NCBI RefSeq assembly: GCF_003264365.1
Contig: NZ_PYAK01000004.1
Location: 124,001-188,000, forward strand
Source of the DNA: Micromonospora noduli
GTDB lineage: Bacteria > Actinomycetota > Actinomycetes > Mycobacteriales > Micromonosporaceae
DNA: 64,000 bases
Reading direction: 5' to 3'
Shown: piece by piece, positions 42,198 through 50,212 of the stretch
Layout: every line of letters starts with the position of its first letter
Numbering within the stretch: the first letter of the stretch is position 1
The notes under the pieces: generated by a model
Seen by the model: only the letters and a program-made list of their open reading frames with translations
Database searches by the model: none
Told to the model about the DNA's origin: nothing
Translations under genes and position numbers: made by a program

Positions 42198-43853
42198 TTA
42201 CGGTCCGAAGGCGGTCAGGAACCGGTCCCGGAAGGCGTCCATCCGCCAGACCGGCGCCTGCGGCCCGGGCTTCAGCCCGTCCTGCCAGCCCCACCCGGAG
42301 ATCCGGTCCAACACGGCCCGATCACGGGTGATGATCGAGATCGGCACGTCGTGGCTGGCGTTCTCGCCGGTGACGACCGCGGCGGGTTGGTGGTCACCGA
42401 GGACGATGAACACGAGGTCGTCGTCTCCGTAGGTCCGCACGTAGGAGATGAGCGAGCCGAGGGTGTACTCGATGGACTTTCGGTAGTCCGCCCGGATCTG
42501 GGCGGTGTTGCGGCGCTTGTCGTCCGACCTGCGCGCGCCAGCCCCACGGTAGACCGCGCCGTCGCCGACGTCGGCCCAGTCGAGCAGCGGCGGGACGGGC
42601 GTCCAGGGCGCGTGACTCGACACCAGCGCCAGCTCGGTCATCACGTTGCCGTCGCGCTTCGCCTGCTCCAGGCGCTGCCAGCTGGCCAGGGTGTACTGGT
42701 CGGGCGGGGTGCCGAAGCTGAACTTCGGGCCACGGTACGCGAGAGCCTTGGCGTCGTAGAACCGGTCGTAGCCGAAGAAGGAACCCTCCGGCCATGCCCT
42801 GGTGACGGCTGGCATCACGCCGACGGTCTGCCAGTTCGCCCGTCGGAAGGCGCCGTTGAGGGTCATCCGGTCACTGGCCAGCAGGGTGCGGTGCCGCTGG
42901 TCGTTGTCGATCCAGAGGCCGGAGAGCAACGTGTCGTGCGCGAGCCAACTGCCGCCACCGAAAGTCGGCGAGGTGAGGAAGCCGCTCTGCGCGGCGAAAC
43001 CCGCCGCGCCCAGCTCGCTGGTGCCGCGGTCGAGGACCGCGCCGACCTGCGGCGCGAACTCCGGGTCCTCGACGGCATCCCGGCCGTAGCTCTCCACGAA
43101 GGCGACGACCACGTTCTTGCCGCGCAGCGCGGTCAGTAGCTGGTCACCCGGGGTGTCGCCGAACCTGTCGGCCTCAATCAACGCGCCGAACGTCTCGCGG
43201 TCGTCGAGGCGCAGGCGCACCTGGAAGCCGTGACCGTTGGCCAGGGTGGTCGCGGACGTGTCGGCGACCGGCACGCCCTCGACCACCCGCACGTTGAACG
43301 CGGCGCAGGCCACCCAGACGACCACCAGCGCGGCCACGATCCGGGTGGTCCCGGTGCGGTGCCGGACCACCAGTCGCCGCAGCCGCCGCATCGACAGCGT
43401 GACCAGTGTGGGCAGGCCCACGAACACCACCGCCAGGGTGATGGCGACGCCGATGGCGGCGGGTCGACCGTACGACTCGCTGAGGAAGGCGAACCCCTCG
43501 TCGAGGAGCGCCCAGTCGAGCACCGGGTCGAACGCCCGGCTCAGCGAGGCGGTGAACCCCAGGTCGAGCAGCTTCAACAGGCCGAGCAGGCCGAGGGCCA
43601 CGCCGGCCAGCGTCGCGACCAGTCGGCTGCCACGAGACGGCAGGGCGAGCAGGAGGGCCACGACCAGCAGCGCCTCCAGGGGGATCCGCGCGAACGCCGC
43701 CGGGCTGAGCCGGCCGAAGTCGTACGGCACGGTGAGGACGAGCAGCACAAGCAGCGCGGCCAGCACGGTCGTCAGCCGGGCGGCGATGGAGCGTTTCGGC
43801 CGATCCTCGACGTCGGTGCCGTCAGCGGTCCCGCCCGAGGCTTCGCCCCTCAT
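42198..43853 (-). CDS. LtaS-like membrane phospho/sulfotransferase (alkaline phosphatase superfamily)
   Basis: A protein of 551 residues with five N-terminal membrane segments (from LTTVLAALLVLLVLTVPYDF to IVAALVVVWVACAAF) and a large extracytoplasmic catalytic domain, the layout of lipoteichoic acid synthases. NVVVAFVESYGRDAV marks the metal/nucleophile site, with Ser likely the nucleophile, and VLGDHQPAAVV supplies Asp and His ligands. Whether it is a sulfatase, a phosphoglycerol or a phosphoethanolamine transferase is unclear. I chose ATG 43853 for its GGAGGG site; ATG 43913 is possible. Confidence 0.8.
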   Translation of the reverse strand: MRGEASGGTADGTDVEDRPKRSIAARLTTVLAALLVLLVLTVPYDFGRLSPAAFARIPLEALLVVALLLALPSRGSRLVATLAGVALGLLGLLKLLDLGFTASLSRAFDPVLDWALLDEGFAFLSESYGRPAAIGVAITLAVVFVGLPTLVTLSMRRLRRLVVRHRTGTTRIVAALVVVWVACAAFNVRVVEGVPVADTSATTLANGHGFQVRLRLDDRETFGALIEADRFGDTPGDQLLTALRGKNVVVAFVESYGRDAVEDPEFAPQVGAVLDRGTSELGAAGFAAQSGFLTSPTFGGGSWLAHDTLLSGLWIDNDQRHRTLLASDRMTLNGAFRRANWQTVGVMPAVTRAWPEGSFFGYDRFYDAKALAYRGPKFSFGTPPDQYTLASWQRLEQAKRDGNVMTELALVSSHAPWTPVPPLLDWADVGDGAVYRGAGARRSDDKRRNTAQIRADYRKSIEYTLGSLISYVRTYGDDDLVFIVLGDHQPAAVVTGENASHDVPISIITRDRAVLDRISGWGWQDGLKPGPQAPVWRMDAFRDRFLTAFGP

Positions 43854-43951
43854 CGCCCTCCGTCCCTGGCTCGGCAACTGACGTACGCGCGTCAAGAGCG
43901 ACAACCCGGGCATCCTTCCATGATCTTTGCTGGGAGCGGCATCCGGGCGGC

Positions 43952-44821
43952 TCAGACGCGGGCGATCCCGCGTCGGGCCACGGCGACAGTGGGACGGTCC
44001 GACCACGGCAGCCCATCGGTAGTGCTCGGGATCAGCTCGGCCAGCCCCGCTCCGGCGCCTGGGGCGCCGTGGCTCTGCGAGCTGACCGGCTGAACCATCG
44101 CACCCTGGGCGTCGTGGATGACTGCGTGGCGGAGGCGCCGGGTCGTCCAGAGCCAGGCGACGTCACGCCCGAACGACTCGACCAGCAGCGCCACCGACGC
44201 CACCAGCACCACTGTCGTCAGCGGCGGGGGCAGCACGTCGGCCATCGCCACCGTCAACACCACGCCCTGGATCGCGGCGACGACCTTGCTCCAGTAACGC
44301 GGCGGCGCGGATCCCCGCATCCACTCCAACACCCAGGTCGCGGCGCCGAAGAGGTAACGCATCGCGCCGATCACGAGCACCCAGCCACCCACCGCGGGGG
44401 CCACGTGCAGGCAGAGCACCAGGACCAGGAAGGAGTCGATCTCCATGTCGAAGCGCGCGCCGAGCTCGCTGGTGGTCCCGGTGCGGCGGGCCGTGTACCC
44501 GTCCACGGCGTCGAGGGCCAACGCCACGCTGGTGAGGACGACCATCACCGTGATCGGCGCCGACCGGCCGAACGAGTCGGCGGCCAGGGCCGTCACGCCG
44601 CCGACGAGGATCGCCCGGCTCAGGGTCACCCGGTCGGCCGGGCTGAGCGCACCCGCGCCCGAGCGGGACATTCCCCGGCTGAGCAGGGCGCACAGGGCCA
44701 CCCCGTACGCCAGCCCCGCCACCCAGCCCGCCGCGCCCAGACCGACTGTCTCCGCCAGCACCGCCAGCAGGACGATCTGCACGAGCAGTCCGATGACCGG
44801 ACCAGTTCGAACCGTTGACAT
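43952..44821 (-). CDS. CDP-alcohol phosphatidyltransferase family protein
   Basis: A 289-residue membrane enzyme with the full CDP-alcohol motif, DGYTARR then GARFDMEID (D.D.G..AR...G...D...D spacing), whose Asp residues bind metal and CDP. It would transfer a phosphatidyl or similar group to an alcohol in the membrane. The C-terminal ~60 residues are polar. ATG 44821 has GGAGG upstream. It heads a run of three envelope-type genes on the minus strand; the next one, a LtaS-like enzyme, starts about 100 bp downstream. Confidence 0.88.
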   Translation of the reverse strand: MSTVRTGPVIGLLVQIVLLAVLAETVGLGAAGWVAGLAYGVALCALLSRGMSRSGAGALSPADRVTLSRAILVGGVTALAADSFGRSAPITVMVVLTSVALALDAVDGYTARRTGTTSELGARFDMEIDSFLVLVLCLHVAPAVGGWVLVIGAMRYLFGAATWVLEWMRGSAPPRYWSKVVAAIQGVVLTVAMADVLPPPLTTVVLVASVALLVESFGRDVAWLWTTRRLRHAVIHDAQGAMVQPVSSQSHGAPGAGAGLAELIPSTTDGLPWSDRPTVAVARRGIARV

Positions 44822-44870
44822 CGTGCCTCCGTGACTCTGGTGGGTGACCCTGACCGTCATCACGGAAAAT

Positions 44871-44887
44871 ATGACCGATCGGTTCAT
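44871..44887. promoter_or_regulatory. Palindrome, candidate TetR-type operator
   Basis: ATGACCGATCGGTTCAT contains the perfect palindrome ACCGATCGGT flanked by near-symmetric ATG(A)/(T)CAT. It lies 50 bases upstream of the CDP-alcohol phosphatidyltransferase start, next to the AT-rich CATATTTT (minus strand) that could be a -10 box. The form is that of TetR operators, but no TetR gene is adjacent. Confidence 0.5.
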
Positions 44888-45007
44888 TCTGAACGCGATC
44901 CGGCAGGGTGCCACGGAGGGACGTGCCCCTTCGGCCGCCGGTTAATCGTCCATCGTGGGCGGCCCGTCTTCGGCTGACCGGTGCGGGCGTCGATCGTCGC
45001 GTACGGG

Positions 45008-45781
45008 TCAGGGCGTCGGCAGGGTGAGCACGTCCGCACCGTCGTCGGTGATGGCGATGGTGTGCTCGCTGTGCGCCGTCCGGCAGCCCGTCGCGCTACG
45101 GAGGGTCCAGCCATCGGCATCGGTGACGAGCGTGGCGGTGTCCGCCATCACCCACGGCTCCAGCGCCAGCAGCAGCCCCGGGCGTAGCCGGTAGCCGCGA
45201 CCGGGGCGCCCCGTGTTGGAGACGTGCGGGTCCTGGTGCATCGTCGATCCGACGCCGTGGCCGCCGAACTCCGTGTTGACCGAGTATCCCGCCGCCTTGA
45301 GGACCGAGCCGATCGCGTGGGAGATGTCACCGATGGGGACGCCGGGGCCGGCGGCGGCGATCCCCGCCTGCAAGGCGCGCTCGGTCGCCTCGATCAGCGC
45401 GACGCTCTCCGGGGGCCGCACGTCGCCAACGATGAAGCTGATCGCCGAGTCCGCGACGACTCCACCCTGGGAGACGGCGAGGTCGAGCGAGAGCAGGTCG
45501 CCGTCGGCGAGCGGGTAGTCGTACGGCAATCCGTGCAGCACGGCGTCATTCACCGACGTGCAGATGTAGTGGCCGAACGGCCCGCGCCCGAAGGACGGCT
45601 CATAGTCGACGTAGCAGGACTGCGCCCCGGCCTCGGTGATCATGGCCTGCGCCCACCGGTCGATGTCCAGGAGGTTGGTGCCGACCACGCAGCGGCTCTT
45701 CAGCGTCTGCAGGATGCCGGCGACCAGCGCGCCGGCGCCCTTCGCTCGCAGCACGTCGGTGGGGCTCAGGATCTCGATCAT
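45008..45781 (-). CDS. map: Type I methionine aminopeptidase
   Basis: A 257-residue enzyme that removes N-terminal methionine from new proteins. The conserved parts are HYICTSVNDAVLHGLP, LSLDLAVSQGGVVADSA (an Asp ligand pair), GGHGVGSTMHQDPHV (His ligand), LALEPWV and HSEHTIAI (Glu ligands). It has no N-terminal extension. ATG 45781 (MIEILSP) is preferred over the upstream in-frame start. Actinobacteria generally carry two or more map genes; this copy is divergent from a small XRE regulator gene 65 bp away, which is a common pair in Streptomyces and relatives. Confidence 0.93.
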   Translation of the reverse strand: MIEILSPTDVLRAKGAGALVAGILQTLKSRCVVGTNLLDIDRWAQAMITEAGAQSCYVDYEPSFGRGPFGHYICTSVNDAVLHGLPYDYPLADGDLLSLDLAVSQGGVVADSAISFIVGDVRPPESVALIEATERALQAGIAAAGPGVPIGDISHAIGSVLKAAGYSVNTEFGGHGVGSTMHQDPHVSNTGRPGRGYRLRPGLLLALEPWVMADTATLVTDADGWTLRSATGCRTAHSEHTIAITDDGADVLTLPTP

Positions 45782-45809
45782 GCAGCGCCTTCCTCGGACG
45801 ACCAATAAG

Positions 45810-45831
45810 TATCCCGGCCATATTATCCCGG
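45810..45831. repeat. Direct repeat TATCCCGG, candidate operator between map and XRE
   Basis: TATCCCGG occurs at 45810-45817 and again at 45824-45831, 14 bases apart, in the 65-bp divergent gap. The second copy is followed by TAGAAT (45835-45840), a possible -10 box only 6 bases before the XRE start, implying a very short or no leader. The spacing places repressor sites over the promoter of the regulator gene. Confidence 0.5.
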
Positions 45832-45846
45832 TACTAGAATCGGAGC

Positions 45847-46149
45847 ATGGTCAGGTTGCCGCTCACTCCCGCAGAGCTCGAACGCGGACAGCGCCTCGGT
45901 GCCCTCCTGCGTCGAGCCCGTGGAGAGCGTTCGATGCTCCTCACCGCGTTGGACGCGGGCGTCTCGCCGGAGACCCTTCGAAAGATCGAGTCCGGCCGGA
46001 TAGCCACCCCCGCGTTTCCGACCATCGCGGCGATCGCCGACGTCCTCGGCCTCTCCCTCGACGCCGTCTGGTCGGAGATCAACACGTCGGACGGCAGCGC
46101 CGAACTCCCCCGACCGACGCGCACCGCGCGCGAACGGTTGGCCTCCTAG
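45847..46149 (+). CDS. XRE-family (Cro/CI helix-turn-helix) regulator
   Basis: A 100-residue DNA-binding protein that is essentially one helix-turn-helix domain: RLGALLRRARGERSMLLTAL, then GVSPETLRKIESGRIATPAFPT and IAAIADVLGLSLDAVW. It is divergent from the methionine aminopeptidase gene and probably controls it and itself through the TATCCCGG repeats between them. No toxin-like partner lies downstream, so an antitoxin role is not supported. Confidence 0.9.
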   Translation: MVRLPLTPAELERGQRLGALLRRARGERSMLLTALDAGVSPETLRKIESGRIATPAFPTIAAIADVLGLSLDAVWSEINTSDGSAELPRPTRTARERLAS

Positions 46150-46570
46150 CGCGCTGCGGTCGAGCCGGTTGACGCCGCCGCGGGTGGGCCCGATTCGCTC
46201 GCGCTGTGTACGCCTTGTCGGCCAGGACTCGGTCAAGGCTTCGTCTCGGGACGGCCTGTCGTCAGGTGCGGGACGCGAATGCGCTCAGGCCCCGAATGAA
46301 CTGCGGGCTGTCACGGCGCTGCCGGCAAAGCGCTTCCCACGATAGATAACCTAACAGTGATCCTTCCCGATCGGTATCGGGCAGACGCCCGACTGCGCAG
46401 GTCAGCGGCGGTGGCTAAGTTCGCCCAATGCCCGACCAACATGATCGGTGCGGAATCCGCGGGTACCTGGACGCTCGGCGACCTGAGCGTCAATCGGATC
46501 GGATTCGGCGCGCTGGTCCGAGCTTCGTGACGCCGGACTCTCCGGCATCTCGGCCGGAAGGTTCGTCACT
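46150..46570. other. 421-bp stretch without a convincing gene
   Basis: Short open frames here have Ser/Arg/Pro-rich translations typical of high-GC noise. The piece around 46335-46360 (gatagataacctaacag) is AT-rich and may hold the promoter of the MFS gene; a small hairpin cccgat-cggt-atcggg lies at 46366-46381. GGAAGG at about 46557 serves as ribosome site for the next gene. Confidence 0.5.
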
Positions 46571-47839
46571 GTGCAGACAGCGACAACGCCCGTTCCCATT
46601 CCTCCGCGCGACACCTCGTGGCTCGTTGCCCGAGGACTCATCCCCGATCACGGCCCTCGGCGCGTCCTGGCCGTCGCGACCTTCGTCAACATGCTCGGAA
46701 GTGGCATCTTCATGGCCACCGCCGTGCTCTTCTTCACCCGATCCGTCGGTCTTCCCCTTGCGCAGGTCGCTCTGGGGGTGGGCATCGCGGCGCTCGTCGG
46801 GATGCTCGCCGGAGTTCCGGTGGGGCATCTCGCCGATCGTCGGGGCCCGCGCGAGATCTATCTGCTGACCCTGGTCATCCGAGCCGCCACCATGGCCGCT
46901 CTGGCCTTCGTGCACACGTTCTGGCCGTTTGTCGTCCTGGTCTGCCTGACCCAGCTCGCGCACTCAGCCGGCGGGGCATCTCGCGGTCCGCTGGTGCGTG
47001 GCTTCGGCGGCGCCAACCTTGGCCAGTACCGGGCCTATCTGCGGTCGATCGCCAACCTCGCGGGATGTTGCGGCGCCCTCGCCGCCGGCGCAGCGGTGCA
47101 ACTGGACACCCGCGCGGCCTATCTGGCCCTGGTCGTCGGCAACGCCGTCAGCTTCGTGGCATGCGCCGCCATCATCACTCGACTGCCCTCGCTGCCGCCC
47201 GTCCCAGCGCCCCAGTTGACCGGGCGTTGGATCGCACTGAGGGACAGGCCGTTTCTGACAGTCACAGTGCTCGACGCCATCCTGGGAATACAGGGCCAGG
47301 TACTGGTCTTCGCGCTGCCGGTGTGGATCATCTCGGAGACCGACGCGCCACGCTGGTTCGTCGGGGTGGCCGTGCTGGTCAACACCGCACTCGTGGCGAC
47401 GCTGCAGGTCAGAGCGAGCCGGGGGGGCGACACCAGTTCAGCGGCAGGTCGGGCGATGCGCCGCTCCGGGCTGGCGTTCCTGATCGGAATGGCCCTGATC
47501 GCCACCACGTCGGCAATGCCCGGATGGGTCGCCGTCACGGTGCTCACGCTGGGGGTCGCCTCGCACACCGTCGGCGAGTTGTGGCACGCGGCGGGCTCAC
47601 TCGAGTTGCAGTTCCGGCTCGCTCCCGCGCACGCGCAGGGGCAGTACATGGGGATCTCCGGCCTTGGCACGGGCCTGGCCAACGTCGCCGCCCCTTCCCT
47701 CCTGGGCCTGCTCTGCATCGCCTGGGGTGCCCCCGGCTGGCTGCTGATGGGTGGCATCTTCGTCGCGGTCGGGCTCGCCGCCCCGGCGGTCGTCCGATGG
47801 GGCGAGCGAACGCGGCCGGACTCAGCGGATGCCGTCTAG
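46571..47839 (+). CDS. MFS transporter
   Basis: A 422-residue carrier from GTG 46571, with GGAAGG upstream. About 12 membrane segments are seen. GVPVGHLADRRGPREIYLL corresponds to the MFS loop 2-3 motif (G....D..G.R), placing it in the drug/sugar exporter-like part of the superfamily; the substrate is unknown. It stands alone, after the 421-bp gap and before a strong shared terminator. No regulator gene is adjacent on its strand. Confidence 0.88.
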   Translation: MQTATTPVPIPPRDTSWLVARGLIPDHGPRRVLAVATFVNMLGSGIFMATAVLFFTRSVGLPLAQVALGVGIAALVGMLAGVPVGHLADRRGPREIYLLTLVIRAATMAALAFVHTFWPFVVLVCLTQLAHSAGGASRGPLVRGFGGANLGQYRAYLRSIANLAGCCGALAAGAAVQLDTRAAYLALVVGNAVSFVACAAIITRLPSLPPVPAPQLTGRWIALRDRPFLTVTVLDAILGIQGQVLVFALPVWIISETDAPRWFVGVAVLVNTALVATLQVRASRGGDTSSAAGRAMRRSGLAFLIGMALIATTSAMPGWVAVTVLTLGVASHTVGELWHAAGSLELQFRLAPAHAQGQYMGISGLGTGLANVAAPSLLGLLCIAWGAPGWLLMGGIFVAVGLAAPAVVRWGERTRPDSADAV

Positions 47840-47851
47840 AAACCGGCGGGA

Positions 47852-47884
47852 GCTGGCCCCGGTCGATGAACGACCGGGGCCAGC
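47852..47884. terminator. Bidirectional hairpin terminator
   Basis: A perfect 14-bp stem (gctggccccggtcg at 47852-47865 with its complement at 47871-47884) and 5-base loop lies between the convergent MFS gene (stop 47839) and lactonase-like gene (stop 47896). Confidence 0.88.
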
Positions 47885-47895
47885 GGGTGGTGCGC

Positions 47896-49068
47896 TCAGG
47901 AGGCGGCGATGCCCTCCATGCCGATGCCGTCGGCGAACTTCGGCAGACCCTCCACTGTGGTGACGAGATTCAGGGAGCCGTCCTCGTGCACCTTGTAGCC
48001 CTGCACGTTGCCGGCGGTGGCGTTCTGCACGTACAGGAAGCCGTCACTGGTGGTCATGTCGATCGACCCGCCGTTGGTGTCGGCGGCGACGTTCTTGACG
48101 AGTTCGAGCTTGCCGTCGTCGTCGACCCGGTATGAGCTGATGGTGGAGCTGCCGGCGTTGGCGACGAAGAAGTAGTCGCCGACGCGCTGGATCCAGCATG
48201 GCGCCTGCTGTCCGTTCGGCACCGACGGTCCGACCTGGTCGAGCGCGCCGTCGTCCTCCAGCTCGAACCGGCTGACCGCGTTCGCACCCGACTCGGTGAC
48301 CAGCAGCGAGTCATCGGTGTCGAAGGTGAAGCCGAACGGGGTGTTCCCCGCGTCGCTGATGACGGGGTTGCGGGACAGCTTGCCGTTGCGACCGATCTCG
48401 TAGCTGAACATCACGTTGGCGGCCTTGGTCGACACCAGGACGAACTCGCTGTCCGGGTCGATCTTGACCTGGGCCGGGGCGGTTCCGAACGCGGGCGGGT
48501 TGCCGTTGTGCAGCCCGAGCGACCGGTTGGCGTCCTCGATCCGCGACAGGCGCCCCTTGTGCAGCTCGAAGCCCTGCACCGAGCCCTCGCCGCCGGCGTT
48601 GAGGACGTAGACGAGGTCGCCACGGGCCGCGACGCTGACCGGCAGCAGACCCCCGGACCAGATGACCTGGAGTTTGTGCAGCTTGGTGCCCTCGACGCGG
48701 AAGACCGTCACGGTGTTGCTGCCGGCGTTCACCGCGAACAGCAGTCCGCGGTGGTACGTGAGGGAGCCCTGCGAGGCCAGCGCGTCGAGCGGCGCGCCGA
48801 TGGTGAAGCCGCCCAGCCCGCCGGTCTCGTACTCGCCCGCCTTGGTGAGGCGGCCGTCCTCGTCGCGGTCGTACACCTTGATGGTGTTGCCCTCGGCCTT
48901 GTTGGTCTGGACGAAGACCGCGCCCTCGTCGCCGTGGTGGTGATCACCCCCCTTGCGGTCGTCGTGGTACCCGGGGCCGCCGCCATCGGCGAAGGCGGCC
49001 CCGGGGATCGATCCGATGCTGGTCAGACCTGCCAGGAGGGCTGCCGCGAGCGCCACACTGCGCTTCAT
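47896..49068 (-). CDS. Secreted lactonase-family beta-propeller protein
   Basis: A 390-residue protein starting at ATG 49068 with AAGGAG upstream. A Sec signal peptide (about 1-27, ending GAAFA) is followed by a His/Asp/Gly-rich patch (DDRKGGDHHHGDEG) that may bind metal, then seven propeller-like repeats with motifs such as NTVTVFRVEG, VSRFELEDDG, SSYRVDDDGKLEL. The fold is that of the 6-phosphogluconolactonase (YkgB/Pgl) family, but a secreted form is unlikely to act in the pentose phosphate pathway. Function unknown. Confidence 0.85.
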   Translation of the reverse strand: MKRSVALAAALLAGLTSIGSIPGAAFADGGGPGYHDDRKGGDHHHGDEGAVFVQTNKAEGNTIKVYDRDEDGRLTKAGEYETGGLGGFTIGAPLDALASQGSLTYHRGLLFAVNAGSNTVTVFRVEGTKLHKLQVIWSGGLLPVSVAARGDLVYVLNAGGEGSVQGFELHKGRLSRIEDANRSLGLHNGNPPAFGTAPAQVKIDPDSEFVLVSTKAANVMFSYEIGRNGKLSRNPVISDAGNTPFGFTFDTDDSLLVTESGANAVSRFELEDDGALDQVGPSVPNGQQAPCWIQRVGDYFFVANAGSSTISSYRVDDDGKLELVKNVAADTNGGSIDMTTSDGFLYVQNATAGNVQGYKVHEDGSLNLVTTVEGLPKFADGIGMEGIAAS

Positions 49069-49245
49069 CACTGACTCCTTATGCACCCGAAGGGAGGAAT
49101 ACGAGTTTTCCTCTCCTTCGAAAGCTATCGGAGCAGCTAGGCGCGTTCGACTTACTTACCCTAAAGCGGTAATTTCGTGCCGTTCCGTGGAACGAGCGGA
49201 CGTGTGGGCACCGGTGGCATAGGGGCGAAGCGGACCCGCGGCCCG

Positions 49246-50130
49246 TCAGGGCAGAAACTCGGCGGTCAGGCTGATCAGCGCACGGGCGGCGGCCCCGACC
49301 GGGCGGTCCACCGGGGTGGCAAGGGACGCCGTCCAGTTCAGGTCGACGCCGGCGACGCTCAGCAGGCGCACCCCGTGGTCGTCGGCGACGGCGAAGCGGG
49401 GCAGCAGCGCGATGCCGAGCCCGTGCCGCACGTGTTCGGCGCCGGTGGCGATGTCGGGGATCTCGATCGTGACGCGCCGGGACAGGCCGGCGGCCGCGAA
49501 CGCCCGGTCGGTCACGGCCCGGTTGCCGTAGCCGACCGGGGAGTCGATGAAGTCCAACCCGGCGATGTCGGCGAGGGTGACCGCCTCGCGGGTCGCCAGC
49601 GGGTGGTCGTCCGGGACGACGAGGTCGAGAACCGAGCTGGCCAGATCGGTGAGGTGGATCTCCGCCGGAGGCGTGCCGGGCAGCGAGACGAACGCGAGGT
49701 CGAGCCGGCGTTCCGCGAGGGCGTCGATGAGCCCCTGGGAGCCGTGCGGGGCGACGCTGGTGTGCAGCAGCACTCCGGGGTGCCGGCGGTGGAACTCGCC
49801 GAGCAGGGCCGGCAGGTGCAGGAGTCTAATCGAGGTCATCGTGCCGATGCGCAGGGTGCCACGCAGGCCGCCGTGCACCTCGGCGACCGCGTCGCGGGCG
49901 TCGCGGGCCGCGTCGAGGGCGATCCGGGCGCGCGGCAGCAGCGCGGCACCGGCGTCGGTGAGGCGTACGCGCTTGGAGTTGCGGTCCAGCAGTGACGCGC
50001 CCAGTTCGCGTTCGAGGGTCTTGACCGCGGCGGAGACGGCGGACTGGACGACGTGCAGGCGGGCGGCGGCGCGAGTGAAGTTCTGTTCCTCGGCCACGGC
50101 GACGAAGTACTCAAGTTGGCGGAGCTCCAC
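49246..50130 (-). CDS. LysR-family regulator
   Basis: A 294-residue LysR protein from GTG 50130 (VELRQLEYFVAVAEEQNFTRAA), the usual LysR beginning; an in-frame ATG at 50145 adds five residues. The helix-turn-helix continues LHVVQSAVSAAVKTLERELG, and a two-lobe effector domain follows. It is divergent from an MFS transporter gene with an 82-bp gap that contains a palindrome, the classical arrangement of a LysR regulator and the exporter it controls. Confidence 0.93.
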   Translation of the reverse strand: MELRQLEYFVAVAEEQNFTRAAARLHVVQSAVSAAVKTLERELGASLLDRNSKRVRLTDAGAALLPRARIALDAARDARDAVAEVHGGLRGTLRIGTMTSIRLLHLPALLGEFHRRHPGVLLHTSVAPHGSQGLIDALAERRLDLAFVSLPGTPPAEIHLTDLASSVLDLVVPDDHPLATREAVTLADIAGLDFIDSPVGYGNRAVTDRAFAAAGLSRRVTIEIPDIATGAEHVRHGLGIALLPRFAVADDHGVRLLSVAGVDLNWTASLATPVDRPVGAAARALISLTAEFLP

Positions 50131-50145
50131 ACCACCAAGTATCAC

Positions 50146-50157
50146 CGATCGCGATCG
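50146..50157. promoter_or_regulatory. Palindrome between LysR and MFS genes
   Basis: CGATCGCGATCG is a perfect 12-bp palindrome placed 16 bases ahead of the LysR start in the divergent gap. It includes the sequence ATCGCGAT typical of a LysR T-N-A site. It is a natural operator for the adjacent LysR, though short palindromes are frequent in high-GC DNA. Confidence 0.45.
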
Positions 50158-50212
50158 TCGCGAACATCAACTTTCGTTGGACCTGATGCTTGGGTGGGGC
50201 AACAGTGGGGTC

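Noticed and set aside
45847..46149. XRE protein as an antitoxin
   Set aside because: No small toxin-like gene lies beside it; its neighbour is methionine aminopeptidase.
46150..46570. Small genes between XRE and the MFS gene
   Set aside because: The short frames give Ser/Arg/Pro-rich translations without ribosome sites or recognisable motifs.
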